This document shows, in pieces, positions 1 to 8,215 of a stretch of DNA of 64,000 nt (the stretch's first letter is position 1; each line of letters opens with the position of its first letter). The notes beneath the pieces were generated by a model that was not told where the DNA came from, did no database searches, and saw nothing but the letters and a program-made list of their open reading frames with translations. The position numbers were made by a program, and so were the translations under genes. Source of the stretch: Bacteroidota bacterium (lineage in GTDB: Bacteria > Bacteroidota > Bacteroidia > Cytophagales > Cytophagaceae); the NCBI GenBank assembly GCA_023392125.1, contig JAEVZS010000033.1, positions 1 through 64,000 on the forward strand, read 5' to 3'.

Positions 1-835
1 CCTTCTCTTTGAGCGTACAGCCATTCGTATGCACATCAAAGTCGGATGATTGCACTTCCTTTTTATTAATTACCCGGAAGATCACTCTGTCCACCAACAA
101 CGGTTTAAAAACCTCGGCCAGATCCAGCGCCAGGGAATATCGCCTTGTACCCGGTTCATGCAAAAAGCTGATCGTGGGATTGAGCTGGGTATGATAGATC
201 ATATCCAGGCAAAGTGTATAGCACATCATGTTTCCAAAAGAGATGAGCGCGTTGACCTCGTTGAGCGGCGGCTGTTTTGTTCTTCCACCCATGGCAAGAT
301 CCGACAGAATAATGTCGAACGCGTCATAATACGTTTGCCTGATATTGCCTTCTATACCCATGAGTTCATCAATCCGGATACTTTCCCCTATAGAAGCCCG
401 GTACATTTCGATACGTTCGATTTCCCGATCAAGGTCTTTTTCCCGATTGGCATAGTACCGCAGATTTCTGAGCATATTGGCACTGGCTCCGTCAATCAGA
501 CGGCAGGCTATATCCTGTCTTCGTTTTTTATCATAGTACGCCAAAGTCTGCTCGACCTGCATCTTGCCCGCCAACAGATAGTCTTTGGGCATAAATGAGC
601 CTGTGTAATGCTCATAGTAATCAAAAAAATGTACGGTGATCCCGTTTTTAGCCAGAAAATTGTACAAACTTGAGTTAGCATCCAGCGCCCCGAACACATA
701 CAGATCACTCACCCCTTCCACAGGTATATATTTGGGTGGTTGCTCATTGCCGTCCTCATCCGTCGCCACAAATTTGAGGGTATTGTCTTTACGGCTCAGG
801 CGGCCGGGGTTGAATAAATAAAAAGTTTTTCGCAT
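1..835 (-). CDS. cas1: Cas1, CRISPR adaptation integrase (3' end off the window)
   Basis: The minus-strand frame from an ATG at 835 stays open to the window edge, giving the first 278 residues. Cas1, with Cas2, integrates new spacers into the CRISPR array. The N-terminus (MRKTFYLFNPGRLSRKDNTL) and the beta-rich N-domain with VEGVSDLYVFG are typical of type I-B Cas1. The metal-binding residues are visible: Glu in GIEGNIRQTYYDAF, His in SFLHEPGTRRYSLALDLAE and the acidic residues after it. About 50 C-terminal residues and the expected cas2 are missing because of the cut. A 150-bp AT-rich gap separates it from cas4 upstream. The family is certain; the subtype rests on the neighbouring genes. Confidence 0.95.
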   Translation of the reverse strand, partial: MRKTFYLFNPGRLSRKDNTLKFVATDEDGNEQPPKYIPVEGVSDLYVFGALDANSSLYNFLAKNGITVHFFDYYEHYTGSFMPKDYLLAGKMQVEQTLAYYDKKRRQDIACRLIDGASANMLRNLRYYANREKDLDREIERIEMYRASIGESIRIDELMGIEGNIRQTYYDAFDIILSDLAMGGRTKQPPLNEVNALISFGNMMCYTLCLDMIYHTQLNPTISFLHEPGTRRYSLALDLAEVFKPLLVDRVIFRVINKKEVQSSDFDVHTNGCTLKEK

Positions 836-987
836 AAGGTAAATTAATGTCGGAACAGAGTAAATGTCAGCTCCGGGGCATCACTAATTCTGGTAATCGA
901 TTGTTTTATGTGTAATATATTCGTTTTAAAAGTCTCTCATAGCCCGAAACATAATCCTAAAAAATCTGTAAATCCCGGTGCTGACAA

Positions 988-1497
988 TTAACCATCCTCA
1001 CCGCTCCAGCAGAAGTCATAGTAAGCACATTTCTTGCAAAGCTTCATTTGAACCCTCTCCGGACAATGTTGCGAATCCATAATCTTTTCTATCTCTTTCT
1101 TTACTTCCTCTAGTCTGATCGTGTCATCCAAGGTCAACTCGACCAGTGACCGATGCTTCAATTTAGGATATTCCAGAATACCAGTGACTCCCTCAATTCC
1201 ATTATTCCCCAAAACATGGATATAATATTTTAGCTGCCATTCATGAGCAGTTTCTATCGCATCCGTCCGTTTGATTTCATGGATAACCTTATTCTTTGAA
1301 TCGTAATAGTCAATTTTGACTGGCCCTACAGTCAGTTCCGTATACTTCTCCGAACGCTGAGGATAGCTTGTATCATGAATGAGTCTGCCATCGGCTACCA
1401 GGTCTGAAGTATGCTCCATGGTCAGACCATTGGAAAAAAGCCAGAGTTTCCGATGACAAACGAAGTAGTAGTGAATATGTGTACCGGTAATATTCAT
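988..1497 (-). CDS. cas4: Cas4, CRISPR adaptation exonuclease
   Basis: A protein of about 169 residues of the Cas4 / RecB-like nuclease family, which trims prespacers and selects PAM ends for Cas1-Cas2. The N-terminal cysteine is in VCHRKLWLF, the RecB-type motifs are KIDYYDSKNKVIHEIKRT and QLKYYIHVLG, and the C-terminal iron-sulfur cysteines are in CP...LCKKCAYYDFCW. I chose the ATG at 1497 (MNITGTHIHYYFV); an in-frame TTG at 1503 is possible. The transposase gene upstream stops at 1507, so the two are nearly contiguous and probably share a transcript. Confidence 0.93.
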   Translation of the reverse strand: MNITGTHIHYYFVCHRKLWLFSNGLTMEHTSDLVADGRLIHDTSYPQRSEKYTELTVGPVKIDYYDSKNKVIHEIKRTDAIETAHEWQLKYYIHVLGNNGIEGVTGILEYPKLKHRSLVELTLDDTIRLEEVKKEIEKIMDSQHCPERVQMKLCKKCAYYDFCWSGEDG

Positions 1498-1506
1498 AAT
1501 CAATAG

Positions 1507-2118
1507 CTAAAATACAGAGTCCTGAAAAGCGGTCATATCCTGATGAAATTTCAGCAAGGCAGTTCTATCACCAAACCAGTCGGCAAGACATCTTCGGTCC
1601 AGCCTGGAAGGCTTATCAAACAGGTATGCATGAATAGACGAGTGCGGCCAGTCGAAAAGATCCTTTGCGAAGCCATGTTTGACAGGATTATTATGTATAT
1701 AAGCAACCAATCGGGCAAAATAAGCTTCTTCGCATACAGATTTACGTTTAAAATTGGGAATAAAAAGACTTCCCCGACGCTCATAACGTTTGTTGTAAGC
1801 CTGAGTATATCCGTTAAACAGATGAGAAAACTGGCGGCTGATGACATTCGAAAACCCTCCAAGGGTTTGAAACCCTTGGAGGATTGGTTTCTTTCTCCGG
1901 ACAAACGCCAATACCTCTTCTTCGCTCCGTATCCGGATCATCAGATGAAGATGATTCGGCATCAGACAGTATGCATAGGTGGCCGCAACCGGATCAATAT
2001 AATTAGCATACCGCTGAATAAAATACAGGTAGTTTTCCTCCTCCCGAAAAAGATTTTCGCTGCCATTCGCATGGGTATATACATGATAGACGGTTTCTGC
2101 CTCAAAAATAGTGGTCAT
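1507..2118 (-). CDS. REP-associated tyrosine transposase (RAYT), TnpA-REP family
   Basis: A single-strand DNA transposase of the Y1/HUH superfamily. The start YHVYTHANGSENLF, the HUH motif in YCLMPNHLHLMIRI and the catalytic tyrosine region ARLVAYIHNNPVKHGF are all present. RAYTs bind and cleave REP palindromes rather than moving as classical insertion sequences. The ATG at 2118 (MTTIFEAETVYHVYTH) is preferred because the longer frame would run back into the palindrome at 2151-2183. The gene lies between cas7 and cas4 in the same orientation and carries a second REP-like palindrome inside its reading frame (1856-1882). All core motifs are intact. It is a guest in the cas operon, not a known cas gene. 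Confidence 0.9.
   Translation of the reverse strand: MTTIFEAETVYHVYTHANGSENLFREEENYLYFIQRYANYIDPVAATYAYCLMPNHLHLMIRIRSEEEVLAFVRRKKPILQGFQTLGGFSNVISRQFSHLFNGYTQAYNKRYERRGSLFIPNFKRKSVCEEAYFARLVAYIHNNPVKHGFAKDLFDWPHSSIHAYLFDKPSRLDRRCLADWFGDRTALLKFHQDMTAFQDSVF
1856..1882. repeat. REP-like palindrome inside the RAYT gene
   Basis: Two 13-bp arms (CCTCCAAGGGTTT and its exact complement) flank a single central G. The core AAGGGTTTGAAACCCTT is the same as in the palindrome at 2151-2183; the outer bases differ by compensating changes. Translated, it encodes part of LQGFQTLGGF, in a stretch between the HUH region and the ISRQF segment that is usually variable in the family. Confidence 0.9.
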
Positions 2119-2150
2119 CGTGAAAATAGCTGGGTTGGTAGGTGACAGCC

Positions 2151-2183
2151 ATCCCTTCAAGGGTTTGAAACCCTTGAAGGGAT
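2151..2183. repeat. REP palindrome upstream of the RAYT gene
   Basis: A perfect inverted repeat with 16-bp arms (ATCCCTTCAAGGGTTT and complement) around one central G. It lies between the cas7 stop codon and the RAYT start, the usual place for a REP serving as substrate of the adjacent transposase. As RNA it would form a strong hairpin inside the cas transcript. Confidence 0.92.
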
Positions 2184-2192
2184 AAAAACCGG

Positions 2193-3257
2193 TTATTTCG
2201 CTGCCAGCTGATTTTCAAAATCAAAAGCAGATATTTTTTCAATCAGGGCTTGCTCGGCACGTTCGAGGGCGTCGGCAGTTTCGCCTTTTGTTTGAATATA
2301 TCCTCCTGCTTGTAATGCGATATATGTCTCTACATTTTTTAAAGACTCATCAATAATCGGATCTGCTTTTTTAGAATCTTCTTCAGATAGTTTTGCTCTG
2401 ATACTACCTGCTATCAGATTCGCATTATCGCTAATACTGATTGCCAGCGTATCCATTAAGCTAAAAGTACGAGATTGATTGGATGTTATTTTCCAATGTA
2501 TAATAGCCTTTGCCAGAGCTTTGGTCCATTTTGTTCTAAGCTCTTGGGGAGCAACCAGGCAATCACCAAATACATTACTGGAAACAATCCACCCTGCTGC
2601 TTTTAACTTTTCAATCGTATGCTCAGCCATCTCAGGCTCGAACGAGTTAAGACTAACAGAAAATAATCTGCGCAAATCAATAGCTATATCAGAAACGAAT
2701 AATCCGGAAGCACGGCTATTATTAGGAATCCACTTTCTACTCAAACTTCTGTCTTTGCCCTCTAGTAGAGAGACAACTTCTTCTTCTGTCAATTGATTGC
2801 CCTTTTCATCACGAACAATAACAACATTATTTGGACGGTCACTTCTATCGAAGGATGCATTATCACTATCTATTCCCGCTAATAGTGGATGTAATCCTCT
2901 CATTGCAGAGATTGACAAGGGACTTCTTCTTTTCAATGTCCTGTCTTTACCGCCTTTGGCCGCTTTCATCCAACCTCCAAAAAGCTGATCTACATAGCTT
3001 GGGTCACAGGTTCCATATACCTCTCCTTCTTTTAGTTCCTTTTGTTTTGTTACATCAAAAAGAAAGGTAGTTGGACTAGGCGCTTCTTTTAATTCGTCGC
3101 AGATAGAATCAATAATTGATCGCTTTACTTGTTGTCCACTTGAAAAAGGAATTCTACGATTGAATTGTGCATCATAATAATATTTTTGTCCGTCAGATAC
3201 ACAAAACACGGTATGTTCAGCTCGTTTAAGTGTCCGGATATAAATTGTATTGGTCAT
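2193..3257 (-). CDS. cas7: Cas7, Cascade backbone subunit (type I-B, DevR/Cst2-like)
   Basis: A 354-residue RAMP protein expected to coat the crRNA spacer as the repeated backbone of Cascade. The N-terminus TIYIRTLKRAEHTVFCVSDG followed by RRIPFSSGQQVKRSI, the central LHPLLAGIDSDNASFDRSD and the later SNVFGDCLVAPQELRTKW are consistent with the I-B Cas7 family. It lies directly after cas8 (23-bp gap) and before the REP/RAYT insertion. The assignment rests on motifs, length and operon position; a finer subtype (Cst2/DevR versus Csh2) is inferred. Confidence 0.88.
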   Translation of the reverse strand: MTNTIYIRTLKRAEHTVFCVSDGQKYYYDAQFNRRIPFSSGQQVKRSIIDSICDELKEAPSPTTFLFDVTKQKELKEGEVYGTCDPSYVDQLFGGWMKAAKGGKDRTLKRRSPLSISAMRGLHPLLAGIDSDNASFDRSDRPNNVVIVRDEKGNQLTEEEVVSLLEGKDRSLSRKWIPNNSRASGLFVSDIAIDLRRLFSVSLNSFEPEMAEHTIEKLKAAGWIVSSNVFGDCLVAPQELRTKWTKALAKAIIHWKITSNQSRTFSLMDTLAISISDNANLIAGSIRAKLSEEDSKKADPIIDESLKNVETYIALQAGGYIQTKGETADALERAEQALIEKISAFDFENQLAAK

Positions 3258-3280
3258 ATTAATCAGGTTTTAAAAAATTG

Positions 3281-4594
3281 TTATTGTTTCTCTACAAACG
3301 CGTAATCAAATTTGAGTAAAGTGTTAAAGTAGCCAAACTCTTCATTGGTCATGAGGTGAATCTCATTTTTGAGGTCCTTTATTGCGGTCAAATCAGCTCC
3401 TTCGACCCCATCAAGCATATCAGCCAATGCGGCAATGAATATTTTCTTCGATGTTTCACCAAAAAGTCTTTTTTCGATTAACGTTTTTCTCTCCGTCCCC
3501 TTCGCGCCAAGCCTGTAACGCTTTATGAGTTCCGCTATTTGCAGCGTGTACTCTGTTATTTCTTCTTTGTTCTTTGACAACATAGCTACTAACCAGGTTT
3601 TGTATGATTGATAATTAATAAAATCCGCTTCTTTTTTGAATGAAATACTTTTTTCCTTGTTCATATAGTTTTTCAGACTGTCAGGTCGGAGCGCATGTAA
3701 GCCAATGTTACCTAACTCACAGGCTCGTTTTATATGGATGCCGAAAAGTGATTGAAAGTCTTTGGTCTCAAATTCTTTGTCTGAATGAAAAATCTTTTTG
3801 AATACCTCTTTGAGCTTTCTTCCTGACTTCAGATGAATAGGGATAAAGCCTATCGTTTTATTTGTCTGCCCGAAACTATACACATAGGCATTTAAAACCT
3901 TATTAGGATAGAATTGCGATAAGCTAAAAAAAAGGTTGGACCAGTTTACAGTATTCACTTCTGCAAGTGCTGATTCTACTTTAAAAACATCCTCCTTAGT
4001 GAGCGTTGTAAAATCAAAATCGTCTCTATAGTCTTTACCTAGTTTGTACGTCAGCCATTGTCCGTTCCATGAGTTTATCTGATTTCCACGAAGTTTTTGT
4101 AATGCTTTATCATTAAGATACTTTCTGTAATGTTGCCAACCTTCATATGTTTCCAATAGGATATTCTCATCATTAATTAACAATGTGAACCCACCCGAAA
4201 CACCAATGCCTAGTCCTGAGCCAATCCATGAGTAAAAGATATCTTCTTCGGTTGCTTGTATGCTTATATCTGAAACTAATCCCGAGGTACTGGCATATTC
4301 TTTCGTTTCAGCAGCGGGGTAACCCAAGGCAAAACTTGCGTCAGCACTTTCGTTTCCGGCTTTCTCATATAGATTTTGCAATTTTTCCAACCGATCTTCT
4401 AAACACAGCGTTTCCGGCTTCTGACCAGTTTTCATTTGAACAAATGGTGAATTGGTCACCCATTGCATGTATTTCGGATGATTGAAAAAAAGCTCGAAAT
4501 ACTCTTTCTCGAAATATTCTTTGGCGGAATACGATTTGCTGTATTTATCATTATAAGCCTTTAAAAAGGTCTTGCCAATTAGTGTCGTAATCAT
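3281..4594 (-). CDS. cas8: Cas8-like large subunit of Cascade
   Basis: A 437-residue protein between cas3 and cas7 with no strong catalytic motif. By position and size it is the large subunit, which recognises the PAM and recruits Cas3. Visible features are an N-terminal segment rich in Tyr/Phe/Lys (residues 1-60), a Gly-rich stretch GSGLGIGVSGGFTLL near residue 130, and a helical, Lys-rich C-terminal third. It is shorter than many Cas8b proteins. Its start ATG overlaps the cas3 stop by 4 bp, showing translational coupling. Cas8 proteins diverge quickly, so the call depends mainly on context. Confidence 0.75.
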   Translation of the reverse strand: MITTLIGKTFLKAYNDKYSKSYSAKEYFEKEYFELFFNHPKYMQWVTNSPFVQMKTGQKPETLCLEDRLEKLQNLYEKAGNESADASFALGYPAAETKEYASTSGLVSDISIQATEEDIFYSWIGSGLGIGVSGGFTLLINDENILLETYEGWQHYRKYLNDKALQKLRGNQINSWNGQWLTYKLGKDYRDDFDFTTLTKEDVFKVESALAEVNTVNWSNLFFSLSQFYPNKVLNAYVYSFGQTNKTIGFIPIHLKSGRKLKEVFKKIFHSDKEFETKDFQSLFGIHIKRACELGNIGLHALRPDSLKNYMNKEKSISFKKEADFINYQSYKTWLVAMLSKNKEEITEYTLQIAELIKRYRLGAKGTERKTLIEKRLFGETSKKIFIAALADMLDGVEGADLTAIKDLKNEIHLMTNEEFGYFNTLLKFDYAFVEKQ

Positions 4595-6738
4595 AAGAAC
4601 TGGTTCAAAACATTGAAATTTTCTTTTTTTATTTTGCTTATATCCAGACCTCTTTCGTAGTCATAGGAAACATCAGGGATAATAAATGGCTTGTTTCCTT
4701 TTGCCAATTGCTCCATTTTGTGCACCGATGAATAATAAACAGGGATCTCCAAGAGAAGACGTTCTTCAAAATCACCATTTTCATACGCTTTCACATCCGA
4801 TTCCAATATGGATGACACGCTGTCAATATCCAGCAATTCAAATAAAATGGATTTGCTATTGTGGGTCAGTTTATCGATTGACATTCTTCCATCTGATTTA
4901 AATACAGAATGCTCTTCAATATTCATGAAATCAATTGATGTAAAAACCTGGTCGATTTTTGATTGTAAATCTTTTTCTTTTAATACCTTGCCATCTTCCA
5001 GTACTTCGAAAGTTTTACAAATGGTTTCAAAAGCATAAGGCTTGGTTTCCTTTTGATTTTCACCGGGTTTAATAACATATACTTCTTTATATTTTCCGAT
5101 CGTCTCGTCCGTTCTCTTTCTATTTATTCGTCCAAACCGTTGAATTAAGGCATCCAATGGGGCTGTTTCTGTAATCATTAAATCAAAGCTGATATCCAGA
5201 CTTACCTCCACTATTTGTGTTGAGACTACAATACAGGCGTCATTGCTCGTATTGAACATTCCTGTGGGTTTACCATTTTCATCAAGTCCTAACAATTGAA
5301 CCTCTTTCTTATTCCTATCACCGCGTTTGAACCTACTATGTAAAAGCATAGTAGGTATCTCCGGATACAATTCCTGAATGCTCCTATATACCTCTTGTGC
5401 TTTTGCTACTTTATTAAGGACAATCAGTATCTTTTTCTTTCCCTGTACTGCTGCCCGGACAACAGGCAAAGCATCTTCGAAGGAGTCAATTTTGCGAACT
5501 ATATGACGGTCAAACTGATCTAATTCCTCTTCTTTTAATTTCACTTCCAGGACATCGTCACCCAAAATTTCTTTTATTCTTGTATAAAGAATCGATGGCA
5601 TAGTCGCTGTACCAATATGTATGCGGCAATCGATTTGCTTCAGCACTTCGATCAGCTTCAATACCAAAGCCTGCGACACACCGGAATAGGTATGTACTTC
5701 ATCCAGGATCACATCACATCCTTTGAGATCTAATATCAAGGCTTCATATCCGGACATACCAAAGATGAGCGAAGCGAGTTGATGGGGAGTCAGAATCTTT
5801 ACTGCGGAGCCTATCAAGTTCTGTGACACAGTTTCTTCATTCTCTTTTCGTTTTACAATACTGGATGACGAGTGCAGTACCCGGATATCTATATCAGGAT
5901 TGTTTTTTTCCAAATCGTATCCTACCCGCTTGTACATGGCATTGATAGAGGCCTGAAATGGCAAGGTATAAAATACTCTGCCACGGCATCTTCTGAAAAG
6001 GTAGTCCGTTTTTCCAGCACCTGTACAAGCCACGACAATCGTGTGTTTCTGATGTCCGGATGCGTTTTTATAAGATAATGGGTATAAAGGGTGCTGTCGG
6101 TTGTAAAAACCAAGATCAGGCGTTTTAAATACCCGGATCGATTCTTTTTCGGTATTGTCTATCAAAGCTGATGCAAAATGATCGGCTCCCATCAATAAGC
6201 CTCTCCATTGGGAGTATCCCCGCTCTTTTACTGCCTTTTCACAATATGTAATGCAATATTCCAGATTCTTTTCCGCTTGTTCTCGGGATATAGAGGTACA
6301 CTTGATACCGAATTGGTTTAGTATTTCTATTGCCCATACGCTCCATTCCTCCCACTTTCCTAAATGGAAATGAATATAGGACTCACTATTCTCATCCAGA
6401 TCCAGTAATCCTTTTTCCCCAATGTCTTTTTTTACCGATTTGTGATGACCAATAACCATTTCGATTAAAGCATCTTGTATGGTATCCGGAAAAACAGACA
6501 GAAAAAACATAGATGCGACCTCATGACGGAAAACATTGTTACGATTCTCTTTTTGTTTCAGCCTCTTTTGGAACACAAGATGTGCTTTGCCAATATCATG
6601 CAGGATAGCTCCATAATATGCAGTGGTTTCATCCATACCAAGATATTGAGCGAACTTTTTAGCGGCAATTGCGACATGTTGCAAGTGAACATCTAAAGGA
6701 GTCCACTCAGGAGCCGATTTCGCATACAGTTTTTCCAT
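4591..6738 (-). CDS. cas3: Cas3, CRISPR HD nuclease-helicase
   Basis: A 715-residue effector that unwinds and degrades target DNA after Cascade binding. The N-terminal HD nuclease shows H47-D48 in ILHDIGKAH and a later GHHKS. The helicase has Walker A in CTGAGKTDYLF, the DEVH box in ILDEVHTYSG, GTATMPS, STQIVEVSLDISF and motif VI QRFGRINRKR. I start it at the ATG at 6738, which shares one base with the cas5 stop codon (TAATG) and gives the usual N-terminus; a longer frame to 6780 lies inside cas5. HD and helicase are in one polypeptide, as is usual for I-B. Confidence 0.95.
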   Translation of the reverse strand: MEKLYAKSAPEWTPLDVHLQHVAIAAKKFAQYLGMDETTAYYGAILHDIGKAHLVFQKRLKQKENRNNVFRHEVASMFFLSVFPDTIQDALIEMVIGHHKSVKKDIGEKGLLDLDENSESYIHFHLGKWEEWSVWAIEILNQFGIKCTSISREQAEKNLEYCITYCEKAVKERGYSQWRGLLMGADHFASALIDNTEKESIRVFKTPDLGFYNRQHPLYPLSYKNASGHQKHTIVVACTGAGKTDYLFRRCRGRVFYTLPFQASINAMYKRVGYDLEKNNPDIDIRVLHSSSSIVKRKENEETVSQNLIGSAVKILTPHQLASLIFGMSGYEALILDLKGCDVILDEVHTYSGVSQALVLKLIEVLKQIDCRIHIGTATMPSILYTRIKEILGDDVLEVKLKEEELDQFDRHIVRKIDSFEDALPVVRAAVQGKKKILIVLNKVAKAQEVYRSIQELYPEIPTMLLHSRFKRGDRNKKEVQLLGLDENGKPTGMFNTSNDACIVVSTQIVEVSLDISFDLMITETAPLDALIQRFGRINRKRTDETIGKYKEVYVIKPGENQKETKPYAFETICKTFEVLEDGKVLKEKDLQSKIDQVFTSIDFMNIEEHSVFKSDGRMSIDKLTHNSKSILFELLDIDSVSSILESDVKAYENGDFEERLLLEIPVYYSSVHKMEQLAKGNKPFIIPDVSYDYERGLDISKIKKENFNVLNQFL

Positions 6739-7328
6739 TATTCCATGCTGCTTACAGGGGTTCCTACAATCTTTAGCCAACCATACATAGGTTCATTCGT
6801 TTTTCTGTCGAAACCAACATGGAATGCCTGGTCATTTTTTTCAAAAATCAATTCGAAGCCTGCAAATTCTTCCTCATCTTTATCAAAATCCTCCTGCCGG
6901 ATCTCCATAAAGTCAACAGGAAGCAAAATATCCTCATTACGGCACAGGCATATATGCTGACTAAATGCCTTTTCTGCGTCTTCCTTGCTTTCAAAAGCCA
7001 GACAGAGTACGGGATTTAGTAATATACCTCTCAACAAAATCGCTTTCTGACGTTCATATAAAAACTCTTTCCCCTTACGGGTCGAGTTCCATCCTCTTGT
7101 CTGAATTACCTCTTGCTGCTGACTGACCTGCTGATACTTCAGCCGATATCGCTTTATCTTTTTGATGCTTGTATCATTCAGCATTTCCGGAAACAGCTTC
7201 TTTTCTATCCCTTCCACAATGCTTGGAGTCAGAAATTGCTGACTAAACGTTTCGCTATCCCTTACAGCTGTCCAAGGTTTGATAAAGCCGAATGGGCCGG
7301 AGTATTTCACAATAAAATATTTTTCCAT
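6738..7328 (-). CDS. cas5: Cas5, Cascade 5'-handle subunit
   Basis: A 196-residue RAMP protein between cas6 and cas3. The opening EKYFIVKYSGPFGFIKPW and SETFSQQFLTPSIVEGIEKK fit the Cas5 pattern of a first beta strand, a Gly-rich turn, then a P-S motif before a helix. The segment RLKYQQVSQQQEVIQTRGW in the middle could form the thumb. Cas5 caps the 5' handle of crRNA. It starts 6 bp after cas6 and ends with a one-base overlap on cas3, so the three genes form a tight operon. Sequence identity is weak; position strongly supports the call. Confidence 0.8.
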   Translation of the reverse strand: MEKYFIVKYSGPFGFIKPWTAVRDSETFSQQFLTPSIVEGIEKKLFPEMLNDTSIKKIKRYRLKYQQVSQQQEVIQTRGWNSTRKGKEFLYERQKAILLRGILLNPVLCLAFESKEDAEKAFSQHICLCRNEDILLPVDFMEIRQEDFDKDEEEFAGFELIFEKNDQAFHVGFDRKTNEPMYGWLKIVGTPVSSME

Positions 7329-7334
7329 ATTGAA

Positions 7335-7991
7335 TTACTTAAGCGCTCCAAATCCTATTCCTGTACTATTTCCTATACCTACATTCCAGGCAAAAGCAAT
7401 CTGTTCCGGACTTCCTTCTATTATGACCGGGCACATACTGGCTTTACATGAGATACCACGATAATTGATCATTTTAGTCTGAGGATTCGGATATTCGTTG
7501 TCAAAGCCAACAGTTACTCCCTGATCATCCATGCCTGCTTTCCTCAATTTTGTTTTTAATGTTTCCGTCAACAGATCTGATGCTTCTTTGTCCGAAAAGA
7601 GATAGTATTTGCTGTTTCCTTCTATGTTTCTTTTGATAAATACGGGTGACAGGAGTCTGAAATATTCTTTTCCGGCAAACTGAGGTTCTTCCTGAATCTG
7701 AATTTCTGTGACTTCCATTCCCCAAGAAATAGAGGGGTTAGCTCGGATACCGGCAATCAGGCGTTTGATCAGATCGGAACTATGGCTACTGATCACCCAG
7801 GTTGCACCAGAACGAAAGTTTATACCTGCCTTACTCGCTTTGCCACCAAGCAACCATGAAAAAGAGTACAAGGACGTACCGTTATGTTCGTTGTTTTCTC
7901 CTAACCACTTATGAAAAGCGCCAACCAGATTCACCTGATAATTATAGGGTAGTACTGATGTATTATGGGTTGTTTTAAGTAAAAGCCGCAT
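7335..7991 (-). CDS. cas6: Cas6, pre-crRNA endoribonuclease
   Basis: A 218-residue RAMP endonuclease that cuts the repeat RNA to release crRNAs. The diagnostic C-terminal glycine-rich loop is present (NVGIGNSTGIGFGALK), preceded by KASMCPVIIEGSPEQIAFAW. The N-terminus RLLLKTTHNTSVLPYNYQ is also typical, with a candidate catalytic His at FHKWLGE. I start at the ATG at 7991 rather than 8015, because the predicted promoter -7 element ends at 8013 and would exclude the longer start. It is the first gene of the operon. Confidence 0.9.
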   Translation of the reverse strand: MRLLLKTTHNTSVLPYNYQVNLVGAFHKWLGENNEHNGTSLYSFSWLLGGKASKAGINFRSGATWVISSHSSDLIKRLIAGIRANPSISWGMEVTEIQIQEEPQFAGKEYFRLLSPVFIKRNIEGNSKYYLFSDKEASDLLTETLKTKLRKAGMDDQGVTVGFDNEYPNPQTKMINYRGISCKASMCPVIIEGSPEQIAFAWNVGIGNSTGIGFGALK

Positions 7992-8012
7992 TATATAAAA
8001 TAAAAAACAAAA

Positions 8013-8043
8013 CAATTATACCCCACCCATACGCCCTGACCAA
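8013..8043 (-). promoter_or_regulatory. Predicted promoter of the cas operon
   Basis: On the minus strand a TTG (8043-8041) is followed after 20 bp by TATAATTG (8020-8013), one base off the Bacteroidota TAnnTTTG -7 consensus. Transcription would begin near 8007, 16 bases before the cas6 ATG. No array or leader lies next to it. Confidence 0.5.
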
Positions 8044-8130
8044 CAAATTGTTTAAAAATGTTGAAAACTTTTAAAGCAAATAATCAACTACTTACAATTG
8101 TGTAAAATTTCAACATTCTGACAGGAAGGC

Positions 8131-8158
8131 AAATAAAAAAGCCGACAATTGTCGGCTC
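8131..8158 (-). terminator. Rho-independent terminator of the SDR gene
   Basis: A perfect hairpin, GCCGACAA / TTGTCGGC (8141-8156), is followed on the minus strand by six T residues. It stands about 60 bp after the SDR stop codon and insulates the cas operon from the gene upstream. Confidence 0.85.
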
Positions 8159-8215
8159 TCCAGTATACCACATCTATCCATCAAAACCTTGCGGGTTTCG
8201 ATATAAAGAAAAATC

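Noticed and set aside
50..821. Open frames on the plus strand and in other frames across the cas1 region
   Set aside because: The minus-strand frame gives a clear Cas1 with catalytic motifs over the whole stretch; the others have no family resemblance.
6739..6780. A longer Cas3 N-terminus starting at 6780
   Set aside because: It lies inside cas5; the ATG at 6738 overlapping the cas5 stop gives the normal family start.
1..8043. A CRISPR array within the cas locus
   Set aside because: No direct repeats with regular spacers were found; the only repeats are the two RAYT-type palindromes. The array probably lies beyond cas1/cas2 outside the window.
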